In this document: piece by piece, positions 37,218 to 51,150 of the stretch
How positions within the stretch are numbered: the stretch's first letter is position 1
Layout of the letters: every line of letters begins with the position of its first letter
Source: Lamellibrachia columna
Taxonomy: Eukaryota > Annelida > Polychaeta > Sabellida > Siboglinidae
Reading direction: 5' to 3'
Assembly (NCBI GenBank): GCA_963662155.1
Contig: OY759268.1
Location: 57,143,469 to 57,207,468, forward strand
Length of the DNA: 64,000 nucleotides
Notes under the pieces: generated by a model
Seen by the model: only the letters and a program-made list of their open reading frames with translations
Told to the model about the DNA's origin: nothing
The model's database searches: none
Position numbers and translations under genes: made by a program

Positions 37218-40200
37218 ACATATTGACCATGCATTGGTTACCTTCAGGGTATAATACTATTTAGTGGAGTCTTTACCCGTCTTCTTACTTATCTTACCCT
37301 TCTTTTTTCCGACTGATTGACCGTGCATTTATTACCTTCAGGGTATAATACTATTTAGAGGAGTCTTTACCCGTCTTCTTACTTATCTTACCCTTCTTTG
37401 TTCCGACTTATTGACCGTGCATTTATTACCTTCAGGGTATAATACTATTTAGCGGGGTCTTTACCCGTCTTCTTACTTATCTTAACCTTCTTTGTTCCCA
37501 CATATTGACCGTGCATTTATTACCTTCAGGGTATAATACTATTTAGCGGAGTCTTTACCCGTATTCTTACTTATCTTACCCTTCTTTGTTCCGACTTATT
37601 GACCATGCATTTATTACCTTCAGGGTATAATACTATTTAGCGGAGTCTTTACCCGTCTTCTTACTTATCTTATCTTTCTTTGTTCCGATATATTGACCGT
37701 GCATTTATTACCTTCAGGGTATAATACTATATAGCGGAATCTTTACCCGTCTTCTTACTTATCTTACCCTTCTTTGTTCCGACTTATTGACCATGCATTT
37801 ATTACCTTCAGGGTATAATACTATTTAGCGGAGTCTTTACCCGTCTTCTTACTTATCTTATCTTTCTTTGTTCCGATATATTGACCGTGCATGTATTACC
37901 TTCAGGGTATAATACTATTTAGCAGAGTCTTTACCCGTCTTCTTACTTATCTTACCCTTCTTTGTTCCGACTTATTGACCGTGCATAGGTTACCTTCAGG
38001 GTATAATACTATTTAGCGGAGTCTTTACCCGTCTTCTTACTTATCTTACCTTTCTTTGTTCCTATATATTGACCGTGCATTTATTACCTTCAGGGTATAA
38101 TACTATTTAGCGGAGTTTTTACCCGTATTCTTAGTTATCTTACCCTTCTTTGTTCCGACTTATTGACCGTGCATAGGTTACCTTCAGGGTATAATACTAT
38201 TTAGCGGAGTCCTTACCCGTCTTCTTACTTATCTTACCCTTCTTTGTTCCGACTTATTGACCATGCATTGGTTACCTTCAGGGTATAATACTACTTAGTG
38301 GAGTCTTTACCCGTCTTCTTACTTATCTTACCCTTCTTTGTTCCGACATATTGACCGTGCATTTATTACCTTCAAGGTATAATACTATTCAGTGGAGTCT
38401 TTTCCCGTCTTCTTACTTATCTTACCCTTCTTTGTTCCGACTTATTGACCATGCATTGGTTACCTTCAGGGTATAATACTATTTAGCGGAGTCTTTACCC
38501 GTCTTCTTACTTATCTTATCTTTCTTTGTTCCTATATATTGAACGTGCATTTATTACCTTCATGGTATAATACTATTTAGCGGAGTCTTTACCCGTATTC
38601 TTACTTATCTTACCCTTTTTGTTCCGACTTATTGACCATGCATTGGTTACCTTCAGGGTATAATACTACTTAGCGGAGTCTTTACCCGTCTTCTTACTTA
38701 TCTTACCCTTCTTTGTTCCGACATATTGACCGTGCATTTATTATCTTCAGGGTATAATACTATTTAGCGGAGTCTTTACCCGTCTTCTTACTTATCTTAC
38801 CCTTCTTTGTTCCCACATATTGACCGTGCGTTTATTACCTTCAGGGTATAATACTATTTAGCGGAGTCTTTACCCGTATTCTTACTTATCTTACCCTTTT
38901 TGTTCCGACTTATTGACCGTGCATAGGTTACCTTCAGGGTATAATACTATTTAGCGGAGTCCTTACCCGTCTTCTTACTTATCTTAATCTTCTTTGTTCC
39001 GACTTATTGACCATGCATTGGTTACCTTCAGGGTATAATACTACTTAGTGGAGTCTTTACCCGTCTTCTTACTTATCTTACCCTTCTTTGTTCCGACATA
39101 TTGACCGTGCATTTATTACCTTCAGGGTATAATACTATTTAGCGGAGTCTTTACCCGTCTTCTTACTTATCTTACCCTTCTTTGTTCCGACTTATTGACC
39201 GTGCATAGGTTACCTTCAGGGTATAATACTATTTAACGGAGTCCTTACGACTTATTGACCATGCATTGGTTACCTTCAGGGTATAATACTACTTAGTGGA
39301 GTCTTTACCCGTCTTCTTACTTATCTTACCCTTCTTTGTTCCGACATATTGACCGTGCAATTATTACCTTCAGGGTATAATACTATTTAGTGGAGTCTTT
39401 TCCCGTCTTCTTACTTATCTTACCCTTCTTTGTTCCGACTTATTGACCATGCATTGGTTACCTTCAGGGTATAATACTATTTAGTGGAGTCTTTACCCGT
39501 CTTCTTACTTATCTTACCCTTCTTTGTTCCGACTTATTGACCGTGCATTTATTACCTTCAGGGTATAATACTATTTAGAGGAGTCTTTACCCGTCTTCTT
39601 ACTTATCTTACCCTTCTTTGTTCCGACTTATTGACCGTGCATTTATTACCTTCAGGGTATAATACTATTTAGCGGAGTCTTTACCCGTCTTCTTACTTAT
39701 CTTACCCTTCTTTGTTCCGACATATTGACCGTGCATTTATTACCTTCAGGGTATAATACTATTTAGCGGAGTCTTTACCCGTCTTCTGACTTATCTTACC
39801 CTTCTTTGTTCCGACATATTGACCGTGCATTTATTACCTTCAGGGTATAATACTATTTAGCGGAGTCTTTACCCGTCTTCTTACTTATCTTACCCTTCTT
39901 TGTTCCGACTTATTGAACGTGCATTTATTATCTTCAGGGTATAATACTATTTAGCGGAGTCTTTACCCGTCTTCTTACTTATCTTATCCTTCTTTGTTCC
40001 GACATATTGACCGTGCATTTATTACCTTCAGGGTATAATACTATTTAGCGGAGTCTTTACCGTATTCTTACTTATCTTACCCTTCTTTGTTCCCACATAT
40101 TGACCGTGCATTTATTACCTTCAGGGTATAATACTATTTATGGAGTCTTTACCGTATTCTTACTTATCTTACCCTTCTTTGTTCCGACTTATTGACCATG

Positions 40201-41469
40201 CATTGGTTACCTTCACGGTATAATACTATTTAGCGGAGTCTTTACCCGTCTTTTTACTTATCTTACCCTTCTTTGTTCCGACTTATTGACCATACATTGG
40301 TTACCTTCAGGGTAAAATACTATTTAGCGGAGTCTTTACTCGTCTTCTTACTTATCTTACCCTTCTTTGTTCCGACATATTGACCGTGCATTTATTACCT
40401 TCAGGGTATAATTATATTTAATGGAGTCTTTTTCCCGTCTTCTTACTTATCTTACCCTTCTTTGTTCCGACTTATTGACCATGCATTGGTTACCTTCAGG
40501 GTATAATACTATTTAGCGGAGTCTTTACTCGTCTTCTTACTTATCTTACCCTTCTTTGTTCCGACATATTGACCGTGCATTTATTACCTTCAGGGTATAA
40601 TACTATTTAGCGGAGTCTTTACCCGTCTTCTTACTTATCTTACCCTTCTTTGTTCCCACATATTGACGGTGCATTGATTACCTTCAGGGTATAATACTAT
40701 TTAGCGGAGTCTTTATCCGTATTCTTACTTATCTTACCCTTCTTTGTTCCGACTTATTGACCGTGCATAGGTTACCTTCAGGGTATAATACTATTTAGCG
40801 GAGTCTTTACCCGTCTTCTTACTTATCTTACCCTTGTTTGTTCCCACATATTGACCGTGCGTTTATTACCTTCAGGGTATAATACTATTTAGCGGAGTCT
40901 TTACCCGTATTCTTACTTATCTTACCCTTCTTTGTTCCGACTTATTGACCGTGCATAGGTTACCTTCAGGGTATAATACTATTTAACGGAGTCCTTACGA
41001 CTTATTGACCATGCATTGGTTACCTTCAGGGTATAATACTACTTAGTGGAGTCTTTACCCGTCTTCTTACTTATCTTACCCTTCTTTGTTCCGACATATT
41101 GACCGTGCATTTATTACCTTCAGGGTATAATACTATTTAGCGGAGTCTTTACCCGTCTTCTTACTTATCTTACCCTTCTTTGTTCCGACTTATTGACCAT
41201 GCATTGGTTACCTTCAGGGTATAATACTACTTAGTGGAGTCTTTACCCGTCTTCTTACTTATCTTACCCTTCTTTGTTCCGACATATTGACCGTGCATTT
41301 ATTACCTTCAGGGTATAATACTATTTAGCGGAGTCTTTACCCGTATTCTTACTTATCTTACCCTTCTTTGTTCCGACTTATTGACCGTGCATAGGTTACC
41401 TTCAGGGTATAATACTATTTAACGGAGTCCTTACGACTTATTGACCATGCATTGGTTACCTTCAGGGTA

Positions 41470-43790
41470 TAATACTATTTAGAGGAGTCTTTACCCGTCT
41501 TCTTACTTATCTTACCCTTCTTTGTTCCGACTTATTGACCGTGCATTTATTACCTTCAGGTTATAATACTATTTAGCGGAGTCTTTACCCGTCTTCTTAC
41601 TTATCTTACCCTTCTTTGTTCCGACATATTGACCGTGCTTGTATTACCTTCAGGGTATAATACTATTTAGCGGAGTCTTTACCCGTCTTCTTACTTATCT
41701 TACCCTTCTTTGTTCCGACATATTGACCGTGCATTTATTACCTTCAGGGTATAATACTATTTAGCGGAGTCTTTACCCGTCTTCTTACTTATCTTACCCT
41801 TCTTTGTTCCGACTTATTGAACGTGCATTTATTACATTCAGGGTATAATACTATTTAGCGGAGTCTTTACCCGTCTTCTTACTTATCTTATCCTTCTTTG
41901 TTCCGACATATTGACCGTGCATTTATTACCTTCAGGGTATAATACTATTTAGCGGAGTCTTTACCGTATTCTTACTTATCTTACCCTTCTTTGTTCCCAC
42001 ATATTGACCGTGCATTTATTACCTTCAGGGTACAATACTATTTAGCGGAGTCTTTACCGTATTCTTACTTATCTTACCCTTCTTTGTTCCGGCTGATTGA
42101 TCGTGCATTGGTTACCTTCACGGTATAATACTATTTAGCGGAGTCTTTACCCGTCTTCTTACTTATCTTACCCTTCTTTGTTCCGACTTATTGACCGTGC
42201 ATTTATTACCTTCAGGGTATAATACTATTTAGCGGAGTCTTTACCCGTCTTCTTACTTATCTTACCCTTCTTTGTTCCGACTTATTGACCATGCATTGGT
42301 TACCTTCAGGGTATAATACTATTTAGCGGAGTCTTTACCCGTCTTCATACTTATGTTACCCTTCTTTGTTCCGACTTATTGACCGTGCATAGGTTACCTT
42401 CAGGGTATAATACTATTTAGCGGAGTCCTTACCCGTCTTCTTACTTATCTTACCCTTCTTTGTTCCCACATATTGACCGTGCATTTATTACCTTCAGGGT
42501 ATAATACTATTTAGCGGAGTCTTTACCCGTCTTCTTACTTATCTTACCCTTCTTTGTTCCGACATATTAACCGTGCATTTATTACCTTCAGGGTATAATA
42601 CTATTTAGAGGAGTCTTTACCCGTCTTCTTACTTATCTTACCCTTCTTTGTTCCGACATATTGACCGTGCATTTATTACCTTCAGGGTATAATACTATTT
42701 AGTGGAGTCTTTTCCCGTCTTCTTACTTATCTTACCCTTCTTTGTTCCGACTTATTGACCATGCATTGGTTACCTTCAGGGTATAATACTATTTAGTGGA
42801 GTCTTTACCCGTCTTCTTACTTATCTTACCCTTCTTTGTTCCGACTTATTGACCGTGCATTTATTACCTTCAGGGTATAATACTATTTAGAGGAGTCTTT
42901 ACCCGTCTTCTTACTTATCTTACCCTTCTTTGTTCCGACTTATTGACCGTGCATTTATTACCTTCAGGTTATAATACTATTTAGCGGAGTCTTTACCCGT
43001 CTTCTTACTTATCTTACCCTTCTTTGTTCCGACATATTGACCGTGCATGTATTACCTTCAGGGTATAATACTATTTAGCGGAGTCTTTACCCGTCTTCTT
43101 ACTTATCTTACCCTTCTTTGTTCCGACATATTGACCGTGCATTTATTACCTTCAGGGTATAATACTATTTAGCGGAGTCTTTACCCGTCTTCTTACTTAT
43201 CTTACCCTTCTTTGTTCCGACTTATTGAACGTGCATTTATTACCTTCAGGGTATAATACTATTTAGCGGAGTCTTTACCCGTCTTCTTACTTATCTTATC
43301 CTTCTTTATTCCGACATATTGACCGTGCATTTATTACCTTCAGGGTATAATACTATTTAGCGGAGTCTTTACCGTATTCTTACTTATCTTACCCTTCTTT
43401 GTTCCCACATATTGACCGTGCATTTATTACCTTCAGGGTACAATACTATTTAGCGGAGTCTTTACCGTATTCTTACTTATCTTACCCTTCTTTGTTCCGG
43501 CTGATTGATCGTGCATTGGTTACCTTCACGGTATAATACTATTTAGCGGAGTCTTTACCCGTCTTCTTACTTATCTTACCCTTCTTTGTTCCGACTTATT
43601 GACCGTGCATTTATTACCTTCAGGGTATAATACTATTTAGCGGAGTCTTTACCCGTCTTCTTACTTATCTTACCCTTCTTTGTTCCGACTTATTGACCAT
43701 GCATTGGTTACCTTCAGGGTATAATACTATTTAGCGGAGTCTTTACCCGTCTTCATACTTATGTTACCCTTCTTTGTTCCGACTTATTGA
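41470..43790. repeat. Higher-order duplication at 1408-bp offset
   Basis: 41470-42380 recurs at 42878-43790. Shared rare markers: TTTAGAGGAG (41478 and 42886), CCGGCTGATTGATCGTGC (42089 and 43497), GTCTTCATACTTATG (42341 and 43749). 1408 equals 15 x 94 minus 2, matching two 1-bp deletions (TTTACCGTATTC). A few substitutions separate the copies, for example at 41636 versus 43044. Confidence 0.85.
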
Positions 43791-44239
43791 CCATGCATTG
43801 GTTACCTTCAGGGTATAATACTATTTAGCGGAGTCTTTACCCGTCTTCTTACTTATCTAACCCTTCTTTGTTCCGACTTATTGACCATGCATTGGTTACC
43901 TTCATGGTATAATACTATTTAGCGGAGTCTTTACCCGTCTTCTTACTTATCTTACCCTTCTTTGTTCCGAATTATTGACCGTGCATTTATTACCTTCAGG
44001 GTATAATACTATTTAGCGGAGTCTTTACCCGTCTTTTTACTTATCTTACCATTCTTTGTTCCGACTTATTGACCATACATTGGTTACCTTCAGGGTAAAA
44101 TACTATTTAGCGGAGTCTTTACTCGTCTTCTAACTTATCTTACCCTTCTTTGTTCCGACTTATTGACCATGCATTGGTTACCTTCAGGGTATAATACTAT
44201 TTAGCGGAGTCTTTACTCGTCTTCTTACTTATCTTACCC

Positions 44240-47200
44240 TTCTTTGTTCCGACTTATTGACCGTGCATTTATTACCTTCAGGGTATAATACTATTTAGCG
44301 GAGTCTTTACCCGTCTTTTTACTTATCTTACCCTTCTTTGTTCCGACTTATTGACCATACATTGGTTACCTTCAGGGTAAAATACTATTTAGCGGAGTCT
44401 TTACTCGTCTTCTTACTTATCTTACCCTTCTTTGTTCCGACATTTTGACCGTGCATTTATTACCTTCAGGGTATAATACTATTTAGTGGAGTCTTTTCCC
44501 GTCTTCTTACTTATCTTACCCTTCTTTGTTCCGACTTATTGACCATGCATTGGTTACCTTCAGGGTATAATACTATTTAGTGGAGTCTTTACCCGTCTTC
44601 TTACTTATCTTACCCTTCTTTGTTCCGACATATTGAACGTGCATTTATTACCTTCAGGGTATAATACTATTTAGTGGAGTCTTTACCCGTCTTCTTACTT
44701 ATCTTACCCTTCTTTGTTCCCACATATTGACCGTGCATTTATTACCTTCAGGGTATAATACTATTTAGCGGAGTCTTTACCGTATTCTTACTTATCTTAC
44801 CCTTCTTTGTTCCGACTTATTGACCATGCATTGGTTACCTTCAGGGTATAATACTATTTAGCGGAGTCTTTACCCGTCTTTTTACTTATCTTACCCTTCT
44901 TTGTTCCGACCTATTGACCATACATTGGTTACCTTCAGGGTAAAATACTATTTAGCGGAGTCTTTACTCGTCTTCTTACTTATCTTACCCTTCTTTGTTC
45001 CGACTTATTGACCGTGCATTTATTACCTTCAGGGTATAATTCTATTTAGCGGAGTCTTTACCCGTCTTCTTAATTATCTTACCCTTCTTTGTTCCGACAT
45101 ATTGACCGTGCATTGGTTAATTTCAGGGTATAATACTATTTAGCGGAGTCTTTACCCGTCTTCTTACTTATCTTACCCTTCTTTGTTCCGACTTATTGAC
45201 CGTGCATTTATTACCTTCAGGGTATAATACTATTTAGCGGAGTCTTTACCCGTCTTCTTACTTATCTTATCCTTCTTTGTTTCGAAATATTAACCGTGCA
45301 TTTATTACCTTCAGGGTATAATACTATTTAGCGGAGTCTTTACACGTATTCTTACTTATCTTACCCTTCTTTGTTCCGACTTATTGACCGTGCATATGTT
45401 ACCTTCAGGGTATAATACTATTTAGCGGAGTCTTTACCCGTCTTCTTACTTATCTTATCCTTCTTTGTTTCGACATATTGACCGTGCATTTATTACCTTC
45501 AGGGTATAATACTATTTAGCGGAGTCTTTACCCGTCTTCTTACTTATCTTACCCTTCTTTGTTCCGACTTATTGACCGTGCATTTATTACCTTCAGGGTA
45601 TAATACTATTTAGCGTAGTCTTTACCCGTCTTTTTACTTATCTTACCCTTCTTTGTTCCGACTTATTGACCGTGCATTTATTACCTTCAGGGTATAATAC
45701 TATTTAGCGGAGTCTTTACCCGTCTTCTTACTTATCTTACCCTTCTTTGTTCCGACTTATTGACCGTGCATTTATTACCTTCAGGGTATAATACTATTTA
45801 GCGGAGTCTTTACCCGTCTTCTTACTTATCTTACCCTTCTTTGTTCCGACATATTAACCGTGCATTTATTACCTTCAGGGTATAATACTATTTAGCGGAG
45901 TCTTTACCCGTCTTCTTACTTATCTTACCCTTCTTTGTTCCGACTTATTGAACGTGCATTTATTACCTTCAGGGTATAATACTATTTAGTGGAGTCTTTA
46001 CCCGTCTTCTTACTTATCTTACCCTTCTTTGTTCCGACTTATTGACCGTGCATTTATTACCTTCAGGGTATAATACTATTTAGCGTAGTCTTTACCCGTC
46101 TTTTTACTTATCTTACCCTTCTTTGTTCCGACTTATTGACCGTGCATTTATTACCTTCAGGGTATAATACTATTTAGCGGAGTCTTTACCCGTCTTCTTA
46201 CTTATCTTACCCTTCTTTGTTCCGACTTATTGACCGTGCATTTATTACCTTCAGGGTATAATACTATTTAGCGGAGTCTTTACCCGTCTTCTTACTTATC
46301 TTACCCTTCTTTGTTCCGACATATTAACCGTGCATTTATTACCTTCAGGGTATAATACTATTTAGCGGAGTCTTTACCCGTCTTCTTACTTATCTTACCC
46401 TTCTTTGTTCCGACTTATTGACCATGCATTGGTTACCTTCAGGGTATAATACTATTTAGCGGAGTCTTTACCCGTCTTTTTACTTATCTTACCCTTCTTT
46501 GTTCCGACTTATTGACCATACATTGGTTACCTTCAGGGTAAAATACTATTTAGCGGAGTCTTTACTCGTCTTCTTACTTATCTTACCCTTCTTTGTTCCG
46601 ACTTATTGACCGTGCATTTATTACCTTCAGGGTATAATACTAGTTAGCGGAGTATTTACCCGTCTTCTTACTTATCTTAACCTTCTTTGTTCCGACTTAT
46701 TGACCATGCATTGGTTACCTTCAGGGTATAATACTATTTAGCGGAGTCTTTACCCGTCTTCTTACTTATCTTACCCTTCTTTGTTCCGACTTATTGACCG
46801 TGCATTTATTACCTTCAGGGTATAATACTATTTAGCGTAGTCTTTACCCGTCTTTTTACTTATCTTACCCTTCTTTTTTCCGACTTATTGACCGTGCATT
46901 TATTACCTTCAGGGTATAATACTATTTAGCGGAGTCTTTACCCGTCTTCTTACTTATCTTACCCTTCTTTGTTCCGACTTATTGACCGTGCATTTATTAC
47001 CTTCAGGGTATAATACTATTTAGCGGAGTCTTTACCCGTCTTCTTACTTATCTTACCCTTCTTTGTTCCGACATATTAACCGTGCATTTATTACCTTCAG
47101 GGTATAATACTATTTAGCGGAGTCTTTACCCGTCTTCTTACTTATCTTACCCTTCTTTGTTCCGACTTATTGAACGTGCATTTATTACCTTCAGGGTATA

Positions 47201-48620
47201 ATACTATTTAGTGGAGTCTTTACCCGTCTTCTTACTTATCTTACCCTTCTTTGTTCCGACTTATTGACCATGCATTGGTTACCTTCAGGGTATAATACTA
47301 TTTAGCGGAGTCTTTACCTGTCTTCTTACTTATCTTACCCTTCTTTGTTCCGACTTATTGACCGTGCATTTATTACCTTCAGGGTATAATACTATTTAGC
47401 GGAGTCTTTACCCGTCTTTTTACTTATCTTACCCTTCTTTGTTCCGACTTATTGACCATACATTGGTTACCTTCTGGGTAAAATACTATTTAGCGGAGTC
47501 TTTACTCGTCTTCTTACTTATCTTACCCTTCTTTGTTCCGACATTTTGACCGTGCATTTATTACCTTCAGGGTATAATACTATTTAGTGGAGTCTTTTCC
47601 CGTCTTCTTACTTATCTTACCCTTCTTTGTTCCGACTTATTGACCAAGCATTGGTTACCTTCAGGGAATAATACTATTTAGTGGAGTCTTTACCCGTCTT
47701 CTTACTTATCTTACCCTTCTTTGTTCCGACATATTGAACGTGCATTTATTACCTTCAGGGTATAATACTATTTAGTGGAGTCTTTACCCGTCTTCTTACT
47801 TATCTTACCCTTCTTTGTTCCCACATATTGACCGTGCATTTATTACCTTCAGGGTATAATACTATTTAGCGGAGTCTTTACCGTATTCTTACTTATCTTA
47901 CCCTTCTTTGTTCCGACTTATTGACCATGCATTGGTTACCTTCAGGGTATAATACTATTTAGCGGAGTCTTTACCCGTCTTTTTACTTATCTTACCCTTC
48001 TTTGTTCCGACTTTTTGACCATACATTGGTTACCTTCAGGGTAAAATACTATTTAGCGGAGTCTTTACCCGTCTTTTTACTTATCTTACCCTTCTTTGTT
48101 CCGACTTATTGACCATACATTGGTTACCTTCAGGGTAAAATACTATTTAGCGGAGTCTTTACTCGTCTTCTTACTTATCTTACCCTTCTTTGTTCCGACT
48201 TATTGACCATGCATTGGTTACCTTCAGGGTATAATACTATTTAGCGGAGTCTTTACTCGTCTTCTTACTTATCTTACCCTTCTTTGTTCCGACTTATTGA
48301 CCGTGCATTTATTACCTTCAGGGTATAATACTATTTAGCGGAGTCTTTACCCGTCTTTTTACTTATCTTACCCTTCTTTGTTCCGACTTATTGACCATAC
48401 ATTGGTTACCTTCAGGGTAAAATACTATTTAGCGGAGTCTTTACTCGTCTTCTTACTTATCTTACCCTTCTTTGTTCCGACATTTTGACCGTGCATTTAT
48501 TACCTTCAGGGTATAATACTATTTAGTGGAGTCTTTTCCCGTCTTCTTACTTATCTTACCCTTCTTTGTTCCGACTTATTGACCAAGCATTGGTTACCTT
48601 CAGGGTATAATACTATTTAG
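44240..48620. repeat. Further nested duplications in the satellite
   Basis: GACATTTTGACC occurs at about 44439, 47540 and 48479 (offsets 3101 and 939, that is 33 and 10 monomers minus 1). TAGCGTAGTC occurs at 45611, 46081 and 46833 (470 and 752, that is 5 and 8 monomers). CCAAGCATTGG is shared by 47645 and 48585 but not the 44-kb copy, which dates the events relative to each other. Confidence 0.8.
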
Positions 48621-51150
48621 TGGAGTCTTTACCCGTCTTCTTACTTATCTTACCCTTCTTTGTTCCGACTTATTGACCGTGCATTTATTACCTTCAGGGT
48701 ATAATACTATTTAGCGGAGTCTTTACCCGTCTTCTTACTTATCTTACCCTTCTTTATTCCCACATATTGACCGTGCGTTTATTACCTTCAGGGTATAATA
48801 CTATTTAGCGGAGTCTTTACCCGTATTCTTACTTATCTTACCCTTTTTGTTCCGACTTATTGACCATGCATTGGTTACCTTCAGGGTATAATACTACTTA
48901 GCGGAGTCTTTACCCGTCTTCTTACTTATCTTACCCTTCTTTGTTCCGACATATTGACCGTGCATTTATTACCTTCAGGGTATAATACTATTTAGCGGAG
49001 TCTTTACCCGTCTTCTTACTTATCTTACCCTTCTTTGTTCCCACATATTGACCGTGCATGTATTACCTACAGGGTATAATACTATTTAGTGGAGTCTTTA
49101 CCCGTCTTCTTACTTATCTTACCCTTCTTTGTTCCGACATATTGACCATGCATTGGTTACCTTCAGGGTATAATACTATTATTGGAGTCTTTACCCGTCT
49201 TCTTACTTATCTAACCCTTCTTTGTTCCGACATATTGACCATGCATTGGTTACCTTCAGGGTATAATACTATTTAGTGGAGTCTTTACCCGTCTTCTTAC
49301 TTATCATACCCTTCTTTGTTCCGACATATTGACCATGCATTGGTTACCTTCAGGGTATAATACTATTTAGTGGAGTCTTTACCCGTCTTTTTACTTATCT
49401 TACCCTTCTTTGTTCCCACATATTGACCGTGCATGTATTACCTACATGGTATAATACTATTTAGTGGAGTCTTTACCCGTCTTTTTACTTATCTTACCCT
49501 TCTTTGTTCCGACTTATTGACCATGCATTGGTTACCTTCAGGGTATAATACTATTTAGTGGAGTCTTTACCCGTCTTCTTACTTATCTTACCCTTCTTTG
49601 TTCCGACATATTGACCATGCATTGGTTACCTTCAGGGTATAATACTATTTAGTGGAGTCTTTACCCGTCTTCTTACTTATCTTACCCTTCTTTGTTCCCA
49701 CATATTGACCGTGCATTTATTACCTTCAGGGTATAATACTATTTAGCGGAGTCTTTTCCCGTCTTCTTACTTATCTTACCCTTCTTTGTTCCGACATATT
49801 GACCGTGCATTTATTACCTTCAGGGTATAATACTATTTAGCTGAGTCTTTACCCGTCTTCTTACTTATCTTACCCTTCTTTGTTCCGACTTATTGACCAT
49901 GCATTGGTTACCTTCAGGGTATAATACTATTTAGCGGAGTCTTTACCCGTCTTCTTACTTATCTTACCCTTCTTTGTTCCGACATATTTACCGTGCATTT
50001 ATTACCTTCAGGGTATAATACTATTTAGTTGAGTCTTTACCCGTCTTCTTACTTATCTTACCCTTCTTTGTTCCGACTTATTGACCATGCATTGGTTACC
50101 TTCAGGGTATAATACTATTTAGTGGAGTTTTTACCCGTCTTCTTACTTATCTTACCCTTCTTTGTTCCGACTTATTGACCATGCATTGGTTACCTTCAGG
50201 GTATAATACTATTTAGTGGAGTCTTTACCCGTCTTCTTACTTATCTTACCCTTCTTTGTTCCGAAATATTGACCGTGCATTTATTACCTTCAGGGTATAA
50301 TACTATTTAGCGGAGTCTTTACCCGTCTTCTTACTTATCTTACCCTTCTTTGTTCCGACATATTGACCGTGCATTTATTACCTTCAGGGTATAATACTAT
50401 TTAGTGGAGTCTTTACCCGTCTTCTTACTTATCTTACCCTTCTTTGTTCCGACATATTGACCGTGCATTTATTACCTTCAGTGTATAATACTATTTAGTG
50501 GTGTCTTTACCCGTCTTCTTACTTATCTTACCCTTCTTTGTTCCCACATATTGACCGTGCATTTATTACCTTCAGGGTATAATACTATTTAGTGGAGTCT
50601 TTACCCGTCTTCTTACTTATCTTACCCTTCTTTGTTCCCACATATTGACCGTGCATTTATTACCTTCAGGGTATAATACTATTTAGTGGAGTCTTTACCC
50701 GTCTTCTTACTTATCTTACCCTTCTTTGTTCCGACTTATTGACCTTGCATTTATTACCTTCAGGATATAATACTATTTATTGGAGTCTTTACCTGTCTTC
50801 TTACTTCTCTTACCCTTCTTTGTTCCGACTTATTGACCATGCATTTATTACCTTCAGGGTATAATACTATTTAGTGGAGTCTTTAGCCGTCTTTTTACTT
50901 ATCTTACCCTTCTTTGTTCCCACATATTGACCGTGCATTTATTACCTTCAGGGTATAATACTATTTAGCGGAGTCTTTACCCGTCTTCTTACTTATCTTA
51001 CCCTTCTTTGTTCCCACTTATTGACCATGCATTGGTTACCTTCAGGGTATAATACTATTTAGCGGAGTCTTGATCCGTCTTCTTACTTATCTTACCCTTC
51101 TTTGTTCCGACTTATTGACCATGCATTGGTTACCTTCAGGGTATAATACT

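Larger units (their letters stand above)
25968..51150. repeat. Giant satellite array, 94-bp monomer, about 268 copies
   Basis: A 94-bp unit repeats head to tail for about 25.2 kb. Landmarks in each unit: TTTACCCGTCTTCTTACTTA, CCCTTCTTTGTTCC, ATTGACC, then TGCAT, TTCAGGGTATAATACTA. Variants recur in combinations: CGACTTATTGACCATGCATTGG versus CGACATATTGACCGTGCATTTATT, AGCGGAG versus AGTGGAG, TTTACCC versus TTTTCCC, ACTATTT versus ACTACTT. 94 is not a multiple of three and no protein is encoded. The array starts beside the GPCR pseudogene and ends in an (AT)n at about 51170. Reads as one uninterrupted tract with no inserted transposon. Confidence 0.97.

Noticed and set aside
25968..51150. TTGACC...TATAAT in every satellite unit resembling a bacterial promoter
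   Set aside because: The spacer is about 21 bases instead of about 17, the context is an animal genome, and the match follows from AT-rich composition.
25968..51150. CRISPR-like array
   Set aside because: There are no distinct spacers: the whole 94-bp unit is repeated with scattered variants, and the host is an animal.
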